Shown here: piece by piece, positions 10,715-23,499 of the stretch
Layout of the letters: every line of letters begins with the position of its first letter
Position numbering within the stretch: position 1 is the stretch's first letter
Origin: Camellia lanceoleosa
Lineage: Eukaryota > Streptophyta > Magnoliopsida > Ericales > Theaceae
Assembly (NCBI GenBank): GCA_025200525.1
Contig: JANUSC010000374.1
Location: 150,304-214,303 of the forward strand
Length of the DNA stretch: 64,000 bases
Direction of reading: 5' to 3'
Position numbers and translations under genes: made by a program
Notes under the pieces: generated by a model
What the model was told of the DNA's origin: nothing
Database searches by the model: none
Seen by the model: the letters and a program-made list of their open reading frames with translations, nothing else

Positions 10715-13700
10715 ATGGAGGGGAATGTGGGTCGTATGTCTAGCTTCAATGGAAGCAATTGGGTAACTTGGAAAACTAAAATGGAGGACCTATTATTTTG
10801 TAAAGACTTGTACGGACCTATTGAGGGTGATAGTGGCAAACCTAATGATATGAAAGATGATGAGTGGAAGAGGTTAAATCGAAAAGCCGTTGGTGTTATC
10901 CATCAATGGATTGATGACAGTGTATTTCATCATGTTGCTACTGAAACTTCGGCACATGATTTATGGAAAAAATTAGAGTCTTTATGATAGAAAATCAGCC
11001 ACAAATAAAGCCTTTTACATTTAAGTAAGTTGGTTAATTTAAAATATAAAGAGGGCAGCCCTATTCCGGAACATCTGAATGAAATAAAGAGTATCGTTAA
11101 CCAACTTGCTTCTATGAAAATTATTTTTGATGATGAGTTACAAGCTTTGATGCTACTTAGTTCCTTATCCGAAAATTGGGAGACTTTGGTTGTGACAGTT
11201 AGTAATTCGGCACCTGATGGAGTTGTCACAATGGGCCAAGTCACTAGTAGCTTGTTGAATGAAGAAACTAGAAGAAAATCAGCGGGTTCCCCTCACTCAG
11301 AAGCATTTGTTGTTAGAGGCCGAAGCAAAACAATGGGGGAGGAGTAAGACTCCTCATGGTCATGATCAAAGTCGTGACAAGTCAAGAAATTGTTCTTTTT
11401 CAAAGAAAGACGTTGAGTGTTATTATTGCCATGAGGAAGGGCACATGAAGCGGGAATGCCGAAAGCTCAAGAACAAGGAGAAAAGGCGTGACAAAAGTGT
11501 GGATAAGAAGCAAGAAGACACAACAGCAGTTGCTACCGATGATCTCATGGTCGTTTGTGAAGATAATTGTATCACTTTTGTGGGCCAAGAGAGCAGTTGG
11601 GTGATTGATTCTGGTGCTTCTTTTCATGTGACTTCTCGAGTTGATTTCTTCACTACCTACACTGCAGGAGATTATGGTTCTGTTCGAATGGGTAATGAAG
11701 GTTTGTCCAAAATTATCGGCATAGGTGATGTTTGTTTGGAAACAAATTTGGGCTGCAAATTGTTGCTTAAAGATGTGAGGCATGTTCCCGACATTCGCCT
11801 CAATTTGATCTCTACTAGGAAGCTAGATGATGAAGGCTTCAACAACAAATTTGGTGATGGAATATGAAAGCTCACAAAAGGTTCTTTGGTGGTGGCTAAG
11901 TGCAAGAAGACTCATACACTTTATTCGATGCAAGGAAAAATTTGTAAAGGTGTTGTCAATGCACTTGAAGATGATACTTTTACCGAATTGTGGCACAAGC
12001 GGCTTGGCCATATGAGTGAAAAGGGGCTCCAAGTTTTGTTCAAGAAAGAGCTTCTACCCGGTTTGAAAGGTACACATCTTAAAACTTGTGTTCATTGTTT
12101 GGTGGGTAAACAACATAGAGTTTCTTTTCATAAAAATGTTGCTTCTAGAAAAGAAAATGTTTTGGAGTTGATTCATTCGGATGTTTGTGATCCTTTAAAA
12201 GTTAGAACACATGGTGGTGCACTTTATTTTGTTACTTTCATTGATGATTATTCAAGGAAAGTTTGGGCTTTTCTACTAAAACTAAAGATCAAGTTCTAGA
12301 AGTATTTAAGCATTTTCAGGCCATGGTTGAAAGAGAAACAGGGCAGAAATTGAAATGCATCCAATCAGATAATGATGGTGAATATATTGGGCCATTTGAT
12401 GAGTATTGTCGCAGCCAAGGTATTTGGCACCAAAAGACAGTTAAGAAGACTCCTCAACAAAATGGCGTTGCCGAGAGGATGAATCGCACCACTATAGAAA
12501 GAACAAGGTGTTTGCTTTCACAAGTTAAATTGCCAAGATCCTTTTGGGGTGAGGCAATGAGTACAGCAGTTAACGTGATCAATTTGTCTCCTTGCTATCC
12601 TTTGAATGGTGATGTTCCTGAAAGAGTTTGGACTGGCAAAGATGTGTCTTATGAGCACTTGAGAGTGTTTGGTTGCCGAGCTTTTGTTCACATTCCAAAG
12701 GATGAGAGGTCCAAACTTGATAGTAAGTCAAGACAATGTATTTTTCTTGGCTATAGGCGTGATGAATTTGGGTATAGATTATGGGATCCGGTCGACAAGA
12801 AAGTCATTCGAAGCCGTGATGTTGTGTTTCTTGAAGACCAAACAATTGAAGACTTTGGTAAAGGTGATCAACCGGAGCCAAAAACTAGTGATCTCATTGA
12901 CATGGATCCATCTCCTTCATCTTTAGTTGATGATGAAAATGGGGGAGATGTGCAGCCACCTATTGAAGATATAGAGGATGATACTAATCCTAATAAAGTT
13001 GAGCCAGAAATTGAGGAAGAGCATCCAACTCAAGAACCGCCACCACAACTTGAGTTGAAGAAATCTACAAGGGACCGACAACCTTCAAGAAAGTATCCTC
13101 CCAATGAGTTTGTGTTGATTTCTGATCAAGGGGAGCCGGAGAGCTACCAAGAAGCAATTGAGCATGCAAAGAAAGGTGATTGGAAAAAGGCCATGGAAGA
13201 GGAGATGAACTCCTTACTTGAAAATCACACCTATGACTTAGTGAAGTTGCCTAAGGGGAGGAAAATTCTGAAAAATAAGTGGGTTTTCAAATTGAAGAAT
13301 GATAGGAAGAATCTGAGATACAAAGCACGTCTTGTTGTGAAAGGCTTTGGCCAAAAAAAAGGTATTGACTTTGACGAGATTTTCTCACCGGTTGTAAAGA
13401 TGTCTTCTATTCGGGTTGTACTTGGCATGGCTGCAAGTATGAACCTTGAAGTTGAGCAACTTGATGTGAAGACCACATTTCTTCATGGTGATCTTGAAGA
13501 AGAAATTTACATGGAGCAACCGGAAGGTTTTGTAGAGAAAGGGAAAGAGAAATTTGTTTGCAAATTGAAGAAAAGTTTGTATGGCCTCAAGCAAGCTCCA
13601 CGGCAATGGTACAAAAAATTTGATTCTTTCATGATGAATAATGGTTTTTCTAAAACCACTTCGGACCATTGTGTGTTTGTGAAAAATTTTCCGAATGGTA

Positions 13701-14692
13701 AATTTATTATTCTTTTGCTTTATGTTGATGACATGTTAATTGTGGATCAAGATTCTACCATGATTAACAAGTTGAAGTTAGAGTTGAGTAAATCTTTTGC
13801 TATGAAAGATTTGGGACCAGCAAAACAAATACTTGGTATGAAAATTGTTCGTGATCGCGAAAAGGGACTGATTTGGTTGTCTCAAGAAAGCTACATTGAG
13901 AAAGTTCTTGAGAGGTTCAACATGAATAAAGCAAAGCCGGTTGGTTGTCCACTTGCGGGTCACTTCAAACTTAGTTCGAATCAATGTCCTACAAGTGAGA
14001 AAGACAAAGAAGAGATGTTAAAAGTTCCTTATGCTTCAGTAGTTGGTTCATTGATGTACGCCATGGTTTGTACAAGGCCGGATATTGCTCACGCAGTTGG
14101 TGTGGTGAGTCGTTTTCTCTCTAATTAGGGTAAAGAACATTGGGCAACGGTAAAATGGATTCTCAGGTATCTTCGAGGGACTTCGAAGGTGTGTTTGTGT
14201 TTTGGAGATGGTAAGCCGATGCTTGATGGGTTTACGGATTCTGACATGGCCGGTGATGTTGATTCTAGGAAATCTACTTCGGGGTATTTGATGACTTTTG
14301 CAGGGGAAGCTGTGGCATGGCAATCTAAATTACAAAAATGTATTGCTCTCTCAACTACCGAAGCTGAATTTATTGCCATTATAGAAGCTTGCAAAGAAGA
14401 ATTATGGTTGAAGAAATTTTTGCAAGAGTTGGGTTTGAAGCAAAAAAAGTATGTGCTTTATTGTGATAGTCAAAGTGCTATTCACTTTAGTAAAAATTCT
14501 ACTTTTCATTCGAGATCGAAACACATTGATGTGAGATACCATTGGATTCGTGATGTGTTAGATTCGAAGTTATTACAACTCGAAAAGGTTCACACGGATG
14601 ATAATATTTCGGATATGTTGACTAAGACTTTGTCGAGGGACAAACATTTGAAGTGTCGAACTTTGCCGGGTATGGTTGATATCTCCACCTAA
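10715..14692 (+). pseudogene. Copia gag-pol polyprotein, disrupted
   Basis: The ATG at 10715 starts a gag with an FNGSNWVTWK N-terminus. Gag is followed by a zinc knuckle (CYYCHEEGHMKREC, near 11420-11460), aspartic protease (WVIDSGASFHV), the GAG-pre-integrase H/C finger (LWHKRLGHM..CVHC), the integrase core (FIDDYSRKVW, SDNDGEY, TPQQNGVAERMNR), RT with an intact YVDD (near 13720) and RNase H (DSDMAGD, STTEAEF, YCDSQSA) ending at a TAA before the polypurine tract. Breaks seen: frameshift and stops at about 10985-11030, a frameshift near 11340, TGA for a Trp codon at 11865-11867, a frameshift near 12285, and TAG at 14126-14128. It resembles Tnt1/Tork-type Copia elements, but the lineage call is tentative. 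In a living element it would encode the proteins for particle formation, reverse transcription and integration. Confidence 0.92.
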
Positions 14693-14696
14693 GTCA

Positions 14697-14709
14697 GTAG
14701 GGGGAGAAT
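14697..14709 (+). promoter_or_regulatory. Polypurine tract
   Basis: The purine run GTAGGGGGAGAAT directly abuts the 3' LTR and fits the plus-strand priming site. Confidence 0.85.
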
Positions 14710-15370
14710 TGTTGGGTATACCTCCTTATTGGAGTGTGGGACCCAATTGGTTTTGGAAAAAGAGTTTAATTTGGTTTAGTATTAATTATAATATATTTTT
14801 ATATATTATATTTAATTTGAGGAGACCTAATCCAATTTAGAAACAACTAAGGTTTTGGTAAAAAAAAACCCTAAATTCATATATTATTTGTATTGTTTTT
14901 TGACCAAGAAACAAGTACGGCAACAGCACTTGTTTTAATCAATTGATTGGTGGGATTTGCCTCGTGGAACAATAGCTAATTGAGCTATTTGATTTATGGG
15001 ACAGAGTGCTTCGATTTCGGCTATATAGTTGGATGCTTTTGTGGTATTGATTTGGTTCGTTATTTTGGGTCTTTTTCAATTCTGGTTCTGAAGATTTTGA
15101 TTCATCTATTTGGTAAGGTCTTTCCTCTTGTTTATTTGTGATTATTTGGAATTCACCTAAGGGTGGTTTTGTGAGACCATTAGTGTCTCGTTTGTAATCG
15201 TTTGGAACTTATTTGGTTGATAGTGGAATCAGATTTCGATCTCGTGGACGTACCTCACATTGAGGGAACCACGTAAAAATTCTTGTGTTGCCTTTGATTT
15301 AATTTTTCCGCATTAGTTTTTATTCCCATTGATTGATTTACTTGTGGGAAATCATCGATTTTCCCTAACA
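14710..15370 (+). repeat. 3' LTR of the plus-strand Copia element
   Basis: 661 bp, near-identical to 10005-10663. Of about 18 substitutions, some 16 are transitions, consistent with decay of methylated cytosines. Confidence 0.95.
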
Positions 15371-15498
15371 CTTACATCATAAAGATGGACAACAAAATAT
15401 TGAGGAGTGCATTTTTTACAACCACATATGATTCATTCTTCCCATTGAACCTAGTTACAAAATCTCTAGTCTCCAGGTTCGGCGTCTTCATACATGGT

Positions 15499-16700
15499 TT
15501 ATGATTTTATAGGTTTTAAACCCATCCCCCTCGATGTATTCCAGACCCTATTTCTCACCAAATCCTTGGTTAACGAATTCGCAAGATTATCACAAGATTT
15601 TACATAATTCACAGTTATGATACCATTACTCAAATAGGATCTCACATTACTATGTTTCCTTCTAACAAGTCTGGATTTACCATTATCAAAATGGTTGTTC
15701 ACTCTACCAATAACATCAATGTTATCACAATGAATTAACACAGGAAGAATTGGTTTTTCCCAAAAAAAGGATTTCATGTAACAAATCTCTCAACTAATTC
15801 GCTTCCTTACATGTCGAAACTAACACTATAAGCTCAGTTTCTATTATAGTCTATTTTTTAGATTTCCAACATATAGCACCACCACCCAAGGTAAAAATAA
15901 AATCTAAGGTAAAAAGAAAATCACCTGACAAAGTGTTCCAATCGATATCACTACATCCCTCAAGTACTGCAGGATACTTGTTATAAAACAAATCATAATT
16001 TTTGGTACTAGATAAATATCTCATAATTTTTCCCATGGCTAGCCAATGATCTCGCCTTGGCTTGCTAATAAATCTGCTAAGTACTCCAACAGCATATATA
16101 ATGTCAAGTCTTGTACAGTCAGTAGCATATCTCAAACTACCAATCATGCTAGCATATTTCTTTTGATTAATCACTTCTTTTTCATTTGTTACAATACAAC
16201 AAATAAATGTATGCTTGCGTTAAAAGGAGTAACAACATGTTTAGAGTCTAGAAAGTTATATTTCTTTAAAATTTTCTCAACATAATGTGACTGATCAAGA
16301 AAAATGCCATCATTAGTCTTGGTAATTTTAATTCCCAAAATAAAATTGACTTCACCAAGATCTTTCATATCAAAGTAGCTATTAAACATATTTTTAGTCT
16401 CATTTATAATATGCAAATTAAATCGAAAGATAAGTAGATCATCCACATATAGGCTAATAATCACATGTGCATTCTCACAAGTTTATAATATATGCACTTA
16501 TCACATTTATTAGTCTTATAGCCATTTTCAAGCATGCAGGAATCAAATTTCTCATGCCACTGTTTCGAAGCTTGTTTTAAACCACAAAGCGATTTAGTTA
16601 GCTTACACACCTTGCTTTATTGTCCAGACTCCACAAAGCCCTCGGGTTGGTCCATATAAATCTCCTCATCTAGATCTCCATTTCAAAATGTTGTTTTCAC
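15499..16700 (-). pseudogene. Level-1 Copia: second half of RT plus RNase H
   Basis: On the minus strand the RT palm resumes (GDLDEEIYMDQPEGF, SLYVDDLLIF with an intact YVDD near 16440, MKDLGEVNFILGIKI). The RT connection follows (RYATDCTRLDIIYAVGVLSRF), then the RNase H C-terminus (CDNIDVIG, LVRRKHSNVRSYL, NYVKSCDNLANSLTKDL, SRGMGLKP). Internal stops and frameshifts separate the blocks at about 16680, 16620, 16185 and 15850. The 5' half of the same RT is 23.5 kb away at 40193-40580. Confidence 0.85.
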
Positions 16701-16702
16701 TT

Positions 16703-17600
16703 TGAAAAACCTAAGTGATTCATGATTAGATCAAGATTTAATTGTGCCAATTCCAACCAATTAAAACTAACAATCTAAATCATCAAATATGTACGAAAGT
16801 GATTTAGATTGTTGTTTCAGAAACAATAAAAAAAAAAAACAAACAATTTTTACGTGGAAAAAATCATTATTGGAGCACCTCCAATTGTGATTGAAAAATC
16901 ACGGGCAAAACGCCACAAAACAATCCACTGCTGAAGAAACAAAGATTACAAATATACCAAACAAATTACCCAAACGCTGTCAATTTGTCTTCAACAATCT
17001 GGATATCTTTCACCGCAACCTTCATCTCGAAATTGATCAGATTGATGTTGCATCCACAACATCCATTATCGAATCAACGACTGCGCCCAGCATCAAACTC
17101 CTTCGACTACTCTGTGCTTGAATCTTTAGATTCCACTGAAGATGAACACTCTTAAAGATAAACAATCAAACGCCTTGATCTGTGCTTATCAAAACATGAT
17201 TTTAATACTCAACCAAACATCAAGGAAAACCAGCAAAACAACCCTAAAAGAAAACCCTAAAACCATTAAAGAAGATCTAAAAAATGTAACCCTAAAACTG
17301 ACTTAAACAAGTACTTATAGAAAACAGGGGCAGCGAAGGTTACTCGAGCGAAGACTCTCTTACTCAAGCATGGAACCAAATAAGGAACCAAATATGCGTG
17401 TTTTCCTTAAGTGGCATCACTCGAGCCGAGCTTCCTTCGCTCGAGCGCACAATCTTCTTCCCAGAATATTTGTAGACAAAGACAAATTCCAGGAGCAGGA
17501 CTTCTTCGCTCGAGGAGTGAGCAAGGCAAAACAACCAAGAAACTTACAACTCGATTAACAATGTTTGTTTGTGGGATTGACAAAACTAAGGGACCTAACA
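16703..17600 (-). repeat. 3' LTR of the Sirevirus
   Basis: 898 bp on the plus strand from TGAAAAACCTAAGTG to GGGACCTAACA. The adjoining plus-strand ATCTTCCCCG (17601-17610) reads CGGGGAAGAT on the minus strand, a polypurine tract. It contains several CTCGAGCG-type palindromes at 17343-17520. The other LTR matches only its first and last parts. Confidence 0.82.
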
Positions 17601-18146
17601 ATCTTCCCCGTTGTTAATTCCTGAACAAAACATTCTAACACAGTTTCCTAGCAAACACACGTACTAAACTGACTAAACAATCAACCCAACTCAAAACAAC
17701 CAACCCAACTAACTAAACAACCTTGATGAAATATCTACAAAAATAGATAAATAACACCATGGGAATAGAGAGAGTAATTAATCAAAATAAAAAAAAACCA
17801 TATCAAGACATAAGGACAAAATGAATCGAAACTATATCAAAATCCCAAAAATATATATTATGTCCAGCATGCAAAATCGACAATTATATCCCAATAAAGC
17901 AACCGTCATGCAAACAAAAAAATATAATAGAAATATATACCCCAACCATGCAAACAGAAATATATACCCCAACCAAGCAAACAGATATATGCAAACAGAC
18001 TCCCCATTTTTGTCTGGTGGAGACAAAAGAATATATATATATATAGTCCATGATAAAAGAAACTGTCCAGAAACTATCCAAAAACAAACATCATGATGAG
18101 TCTAGTGGAGGCGACGGCTACATTTGTAATAAAGAAAGGATCTGAG
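17601..18146. other. Sirevirus 3' untranslated region
   Basis: AT-rich non-coding DNA between the extra ORF and the 3' LTR. It has a short tandem CCCCAACCA(T/A)GCAAACAGA repeat near 17940-17990, a small inverted TTTGTCT..AGACAAA near 18010 and an (AT)n run near 18035. Confidence 0.5.
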
Positions 18147-19171
18147 TCAACACGGCGGTCTACTGATCAAGGCGGCCATCAAGTGTATCAAGCCCGGCAT
18201 CGAGCTGGTCAAGGTGATGGGTGACAGACTGCTTAAACTATCGCGGCTGGCCACGAAATGAGCGAGGACGCATCTCAGGTGCATTGGCAATGGCTGCATC
18301 AATCTCAGCCTCCTCGGCAAGTGAATCATCACCTGCATCAGACACCCCGGCTCCCAACGAACCCCCCTGACATGAGCTTGACTCTGTGAGATGGTCAACA
18401 TGGTGATTAGTTTAATGGGAGAGGCAAACTCATCAGCATCAAAGATGGGGACACCAAGAGAGGTAACAAAGCGAGTGAGGAAACACCCATAAGGAAGACC
18501 CAAAGACTTGCGATCCTCAAAAACAGTAATCATTTTGGATACTATCATTTCAGACAAGTCAATGGGAAGGCGGTGGTCAATACAATACAACACATAACCT
18601 TGATCTTGGGTAATGTGAGAAGAATGAGTAGTAACATGAATGTTGGCATAAACAATGATGTTTAGGAGATGGAAACGGGGAAGAAGCTCATTTTGCGGAA
18701 TAAGAGCCTCGGCAACCCAAGTTTGGGAAGTGTCACAAAGTTCAGTGGCCACTTGATCAAAATCAACAGAGCTACGGGTAATAAAAGGATAATGACAGTT
18801 CCGGACTTTTGGAAGATTAAGAAACCGCCTAATGACTTCGTCATCTATAACCAAGGCTTTGTTACGAACCCAGGTGTGAAAAGAGGGAGCTATTTCCTTG
18901 CAAATGTAGTGCATATTACAATAGAATTCTCTAACCAAGCTAAGATTTTGAGGACCAGAGAAAGGCAAGACCTGGTCACCCCCTAGAGCATCAAACAAAG
19001 AACGAATCAGAATAGACTCAAAGGCACTCGGGTGGACATTGCGTTCTAAGTGAACTTTCCTAGAAGCATAGAAATCCTAAAAAATGTTGGATTTTTCCTT
19101 GGATTGAAATTTGTCAATATTGAAATTGGGGCGCGACATGGTGGTTTTACGGCATTTAGAGGACTCAGCCA
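18147..19171 (-). pseudogene. Extra (env-position) ORF of the Sirevirus, plant-transposon-protein type
   Basis: About 340 codons on the minus strand. The start is taken as the ATG at 19171-19169 (MAESSKCRKTTMSRPN). One in-frame TAG at about codon 32 separates this start from a long open stretch beginning near 18998. Recognisable blocks include FASRKVHLER-like, VREFYCNMHYI, VRNKALVIDDEVIRRFLNLP and HRLPIDLSEMIVSKM. The pattern (REFY.N.., VRG/VRN..V..D...I..FL.LP) matches the large plant family annotated as putative plant transposon protein domain, whose function is unknown. It sits between pol and the 3' LTR, where other Sireviruses carry an env-like gene. The solo LTR at 19213 lies just upstream, so it may have lost N-terminal sequence or promoter context. 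Confidence 0.6.
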
Positions 19172-19212
19172 TGACTGACCAACAAAGAGAAAAGACCACC
19201 ATAAAACCCCAA

Positions 19213-21616
19213 TGTAATGACCCTTATCCTCGTCTTAGCCATGTTCATGTGCATCTGCATGACTTTGTTTTGTTAGGCTTGCATTTGTAGATTTTGACTT
19301 GTTTTGCCTAAAGTAAAGGTCCCTGTCTTGTTTTGTGCTTATGTGATTTGCTTAAATATTGCTTGTATGCTTTGTTCCTTGCTTGGTGTGCGTAACCTAC
19401 GTCACACCCTTGAACCTCTTATACCTAGGACCATCTTGGAACCACCTTGGTTGACCTCTACCTTCACTCTGGCATATTGGCCGAGATGTCATCATCTAGG
19501 CCAAGGTGTGCATCACCTAGGCCGAGATGTTATCATCTAGGCAACCAACATCCTTGATCCTTGCACCTAGTGATGTTGTTCCTAGAATGGTATAACCTAG
19601 ACCGAGGTGTGGCACATCTAGGCTGAGGTATGGCACAGCTAGGCCTAGTGTTATCCTTCCTAGCCAAGATCATTGAGACCTTACTTGTCGAAGCCTATGT
19701 CTTGATCTGAGGTCATTGCCTTGTCAGAGTGCCCTTGTCACCTTGCTTGTTATACACACTTTGTCATACTTTTGTCTTGTCATTCTGTCACCTTTTTAAG
19801 GAGATCCAATCCGGCGTTGCCACGTGTCCCAGTAGAGGGTTAAGTCAGGTACTAGCTGAGAACCCATATCATTTTGTGTCATACCTTTTACATTGTAGAG
19901 AGAAAAACTCTAGGAAGAGGAAGAGAAGTTTAGAGTGAGAGAGCTAGATCCCAAGCTTGATCTTTAGAGTTTGAACTGTTAGATCCATGTTTTGAGGTTA
20001 GATTCTTGATCTACTCTTGTTGTTCTTTATATTGATCTGATCACATTGCATGATCTAGCATGATTCACGAGCCATGCATTGATTTAAAGTTTGGTTTTAG
20101 AAAGAGAAAATGATGTTCTTGTGTTCTTGAAGGAAAACCATGTTTTGATCCGAAAGTTTATAACAAGTTCCACGTTTTTGTGTTTGTTTCCAAGAGATCT
20201 TCAAGTATAGGTACCCAGGTCCATATTTTTGAACTCATCTCATGAAATCTCAGATTTTGAATAAGGAAGTTATGATTTTGGCATTCATGTTCTTCATGTT
20301 CATGTTCTTCAAGAGGAAACCCAGATTTTCCAAACTTCATTTCCCTAAGTGTGGTCACCGAGACCCACTCTTGCTTAGATCTCATACCTATACCTTGGCC
20401 TATCTTGCATGATCACCTGCACTTTAGTTTATCTTGCATGCGCACCTAGGCCTAGGAGACCATACCTCGACCAAGAGGTGGGACCTTGTCCAAGACCTGG
20501 TTGGTACCTAACATGTTTTCCCGACATGAAAAATAGTGTTTTAACTCCCAGCACATGTTTTGCTTTGTCTTGACCTAGTTTTGAAGGAAATGCTGGGATC
20601 ATTTACGCTCATATAGAGCTTGTTTTAAGGATGCACTGCACAACCATCTTTGAGTTTTACTTCTTGTCTTCTTGAAATGCATTCAGTGGACTTTGCCATG
20701 TATTTGTAGGTCTTGGATTCTTGCCTTAAGCCCTACACCTGAAGAGTTATGTGAGTGGTATTTTTAATAAAGTTGTGTTCTAATGTTTTGATAAAGGCTT
20801 TGCCTGTTTCGTTTTGGAAAAGTGTTTGTTCAAGTATGAATGATTATTCCTAGTTTTGTATCAAGTATTATCTTGTTTTGATGACATTCTTGGAAAGTCC
20901 TTAGTGCTAGGGGACTATAATGCAACTAGTATCCTTGTTTGAGATATCTCCCTTGCCACCGATGGTCTTGTACAGGTGGGTTTGTCTAATCGATTCCGGG
21001 TCGATTATTCCCTTGCTTTGTCAGGAATGTTATCCCTTGTATTATATTGATGCTAGTAAGCATCCCTTAAAGCTTTGAAAGACTTGATAAATGAACTTGG
21101 TTCATCCCTTGATTTGTACAAGATATGCTATGTATTGTTTTGATAAAGATCTCAAATATCATTCATTCACCTTTATTACTAATTTCATTCACCGAGTATC
21201 CAAGCTTACCCTCTCCTTATATATATGTAGGTGACGAGCAAGAAGGCGGTGACGCCTAGATGTCATTTGCAAGTTGTTTTGGATTCATGTTTTGCTAGCA
21301 TCTTGAAGATTATGCTTCTTAGTTTGTAATTCATGTCTTTTGTGTATTTCGGCTTGAGAAGCCTTTTGATCAAGATGTAATATGTACTTTATTTTATTTG
21401 TACCCAAGTTGTAAACCATGTCATGATGTATGTCATTTTATTTGACTTATGCACAGCTCTTGTGGACTATTTAGATTTAAATTTATTGCTTTCACACATG
21501 TAAGCCCCATATGTATACTCTGATTGAGTGTGAATCCTTGTAAGTTGGCCTTTGGTAATCTCGGATTACTAGCCATCATGGCACCATTCTACTAGGGGCA
21601 GAATAGGGTCGTGACA
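19213..21616 (+). mobile_element. Gypsy-type solo LTR (2404 bp)
   Basis: Runs from TGTAATGACCCTTATCC to GGGTCGTGACA and is flanked by a perfect 5-bp duplication CCCAA at 19208-19212 and 21617-21621. No internal domain lies between, so this is the product of LTR-LTR recombination. TGTAATGACCC/GGGTCGTGACA termini resemble Tekay/Del-type chromoviruses; that family call is an inference. ORFs inside are short and not conserved. Confidence 0.85.
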
Positions 21617-21621
21617 CCCAA

Positions 21622-22783
21622 CCCACCAAAACAAAACACAAGGAACACCCAAATCCCATTATAACCCCCCAAAAACAAACAAAAGAGTACAGTAAACATC
21701 ATTAGTCCAATAGAGTTAGAAAAACCAAAAATCACAAAACCAAAGCATTATATTCAAGACTGTAAGATCATAGAAAGCATAGATACAGTGCTAGGGCAAT
21801 TTCCAAAATCAATCAAATGCATCAGTGTGAGAGATATATAGACAATAGATTATGGAAACCAACATCAATACAATTCATTAAGACCATCATACAGCAATAA
21901 TTGAAACATATGGTAAAACCAAGGGAAAAAAAAATTAAAGTAAAACCAAGGGAAAAAAAATTAAAGCCCTAATTCAATAGATAGACAACGAAATCCTAGC
22001 AAAAACCTAGCAGTGAGGCACCAAACTTCGAAACAAAAATTAACAGAAAGACATAGAGTCAAAAATAAACAACCCCAAATAATGAATATAAACCTTAGAC
22101 AATCACAGACAAAACAGAGCAAAACACACAGACAGAATGATGATGAAAAGACAGAAGAAAAACTTACCAACAATGAAGATACAAGACGGATTGAGAAAGA
22201 TGCCTCTAAAAAACGGGTGAAAACCAAGAGACGAACACCAATGGGGAGGAAAAAACACCTAGGAGAGAGAGATGAACCGAGCAAAATGGGAAAAAATGGA
22301 ATTAAGGGATGCAATGACAGTATTTAAACCATGACAGATCAGTCGAGCGAGAAGTGTTTCACTCAAGCTAAGACACTTATGCACACGTGGTCGCTCAAAC
22401 CAAGACATTGTCGCTTGAGCCTAAAAGACACGCTCCCAGAATATGTGCCATCTGCAAAAGAACTAGGTTGGAATAATTCTCGCTCAAGCGCAAACTCCCT
22501 CGCTTGAGCGAAGAAGAAGAAAACACAAACTCTGAAAAACATCCTTCTAAGCAAAAACAAAATAGTCACACTATTAAGAAGAACCTGGAACAAAAAGAGG
22601 TGAGCATAGTAGCATGAATGAAACACTAAGACGAAATAATTTACAAACCATGAAGCCCGCAAACTTGCAATATTGACAATATGAAACATAATATCATGAG
22701 CAAATCAGATAAATATTAATCAATGAGCATAAGCTACATGAGAATGCACAACTCAAGTACAGTCATGAGAGCTCACAAAATGA

Positions 22784-22814
<31 letters not shown>

Positions 22815-23490
22815 ATCCTTAAGAGGCCACAGAGCTAAAGTTAATCCTCTTATTGATCGGATGGCTGGACCTCCAGCAAGAGTAACTAAACATCACAGAG
22901 AAAAGTCAAACCACTAGGAATCAAGGGATATTTATTGAGTAAATGCGGAGGCTCCCCTTCAATCAATGAGTCTTTTTTTCATTATTTTTTTATTTTTGAC
23001 TTTTCTTTCCTGTGGGCACTCACAGGTGGCATGCATGCTCAAGATTATAAAGACCAAACCAGAGAAGCATGAAATCAGTAAGGATGGCCTGGTTGGTACC
23101 TCTGAGGTAGCCTTTTCCTAATGTCCGGACTTCAATGAACTGAGAGAGGAACTATGGAAGTGAAAAAATGATGATAGATGGTTAGGAGACTCAACATCAC
23201 CCATGATATGCCAGTATAGGTCAATTCCTCCAATAAAGTATAAGAGACACTGTTAGTGGTCCATAGAGAACTTTGATCACTTTTGCGAAAACCCCTACAA
23301 TAGTTTATCTGAGCATGAGCATTTAGAATGAGCTATGAACAAAGAATAATGAAATCTTGCAAGAAGCATGAGAAGTGTTCATATGAGTATAAAGGCAGAG
23401 ATGACAAGAATCAATGAAAATGAGATTATAATATCCAAGTACACATAATACCAAACACTCACACCCACTCAAGTAACAAGTAACACCCTA
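21622..23490. other. Sirevirus spacer between pol and the extra ORF
   Basis: No conserved reading frame was recognised. It contains CTCGAGCG-like motifs near 22340 and 22480-22510 and a (TG)14 microsatellite at 22785-22812. It is consistent with the long non-coding gap found between pol and the 3' ORF in large Copia elements. Confidence 0.45.
22785..22812. repeat. (TG)14 microsatellite
   Basis: Fourteen perfect TG units inside the Sirevirus spacer. Confidence 0.9.
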
Positions 23491-23499
23491 GTGACTGAG

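Larger units (their letters stand above)
10005..15370 (+). mobile_element. Level-2 Copia LTR retrotransposon, complete but inactive
   Basis: A full-length Ty1/Copia element of 5366 bp with LTRs of 659 and 661 bp and a perfect 5-bp target duplication CTTAC at 10000-10004 and 15371-15375. Both LTRs run TGTTGGG..CCCTAACA. A tRNA-iMet primer site and a polypurine tract are in place, and the domain order is gag, zinc knuckle, protease, integrase, RT, RNase H. Counting by eye, the LTRs differ at about 18 positions (near 2.8%) plus small indels, so insertion was fairly recent. It interrupts the 3' untranslated part of the level-1 element. Confidence 0.95.

Noticed and set aside
19304..19938. Short plus-strand ORFs in the solo LTR
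   Set aside because: Non-conserved and inside a defined LTR.
21961..22689. Minus-strand frames in the Sirevirus spacer as genes
   Set aside because: Low-complexity, hydrophobic translations with no conserved motifs.
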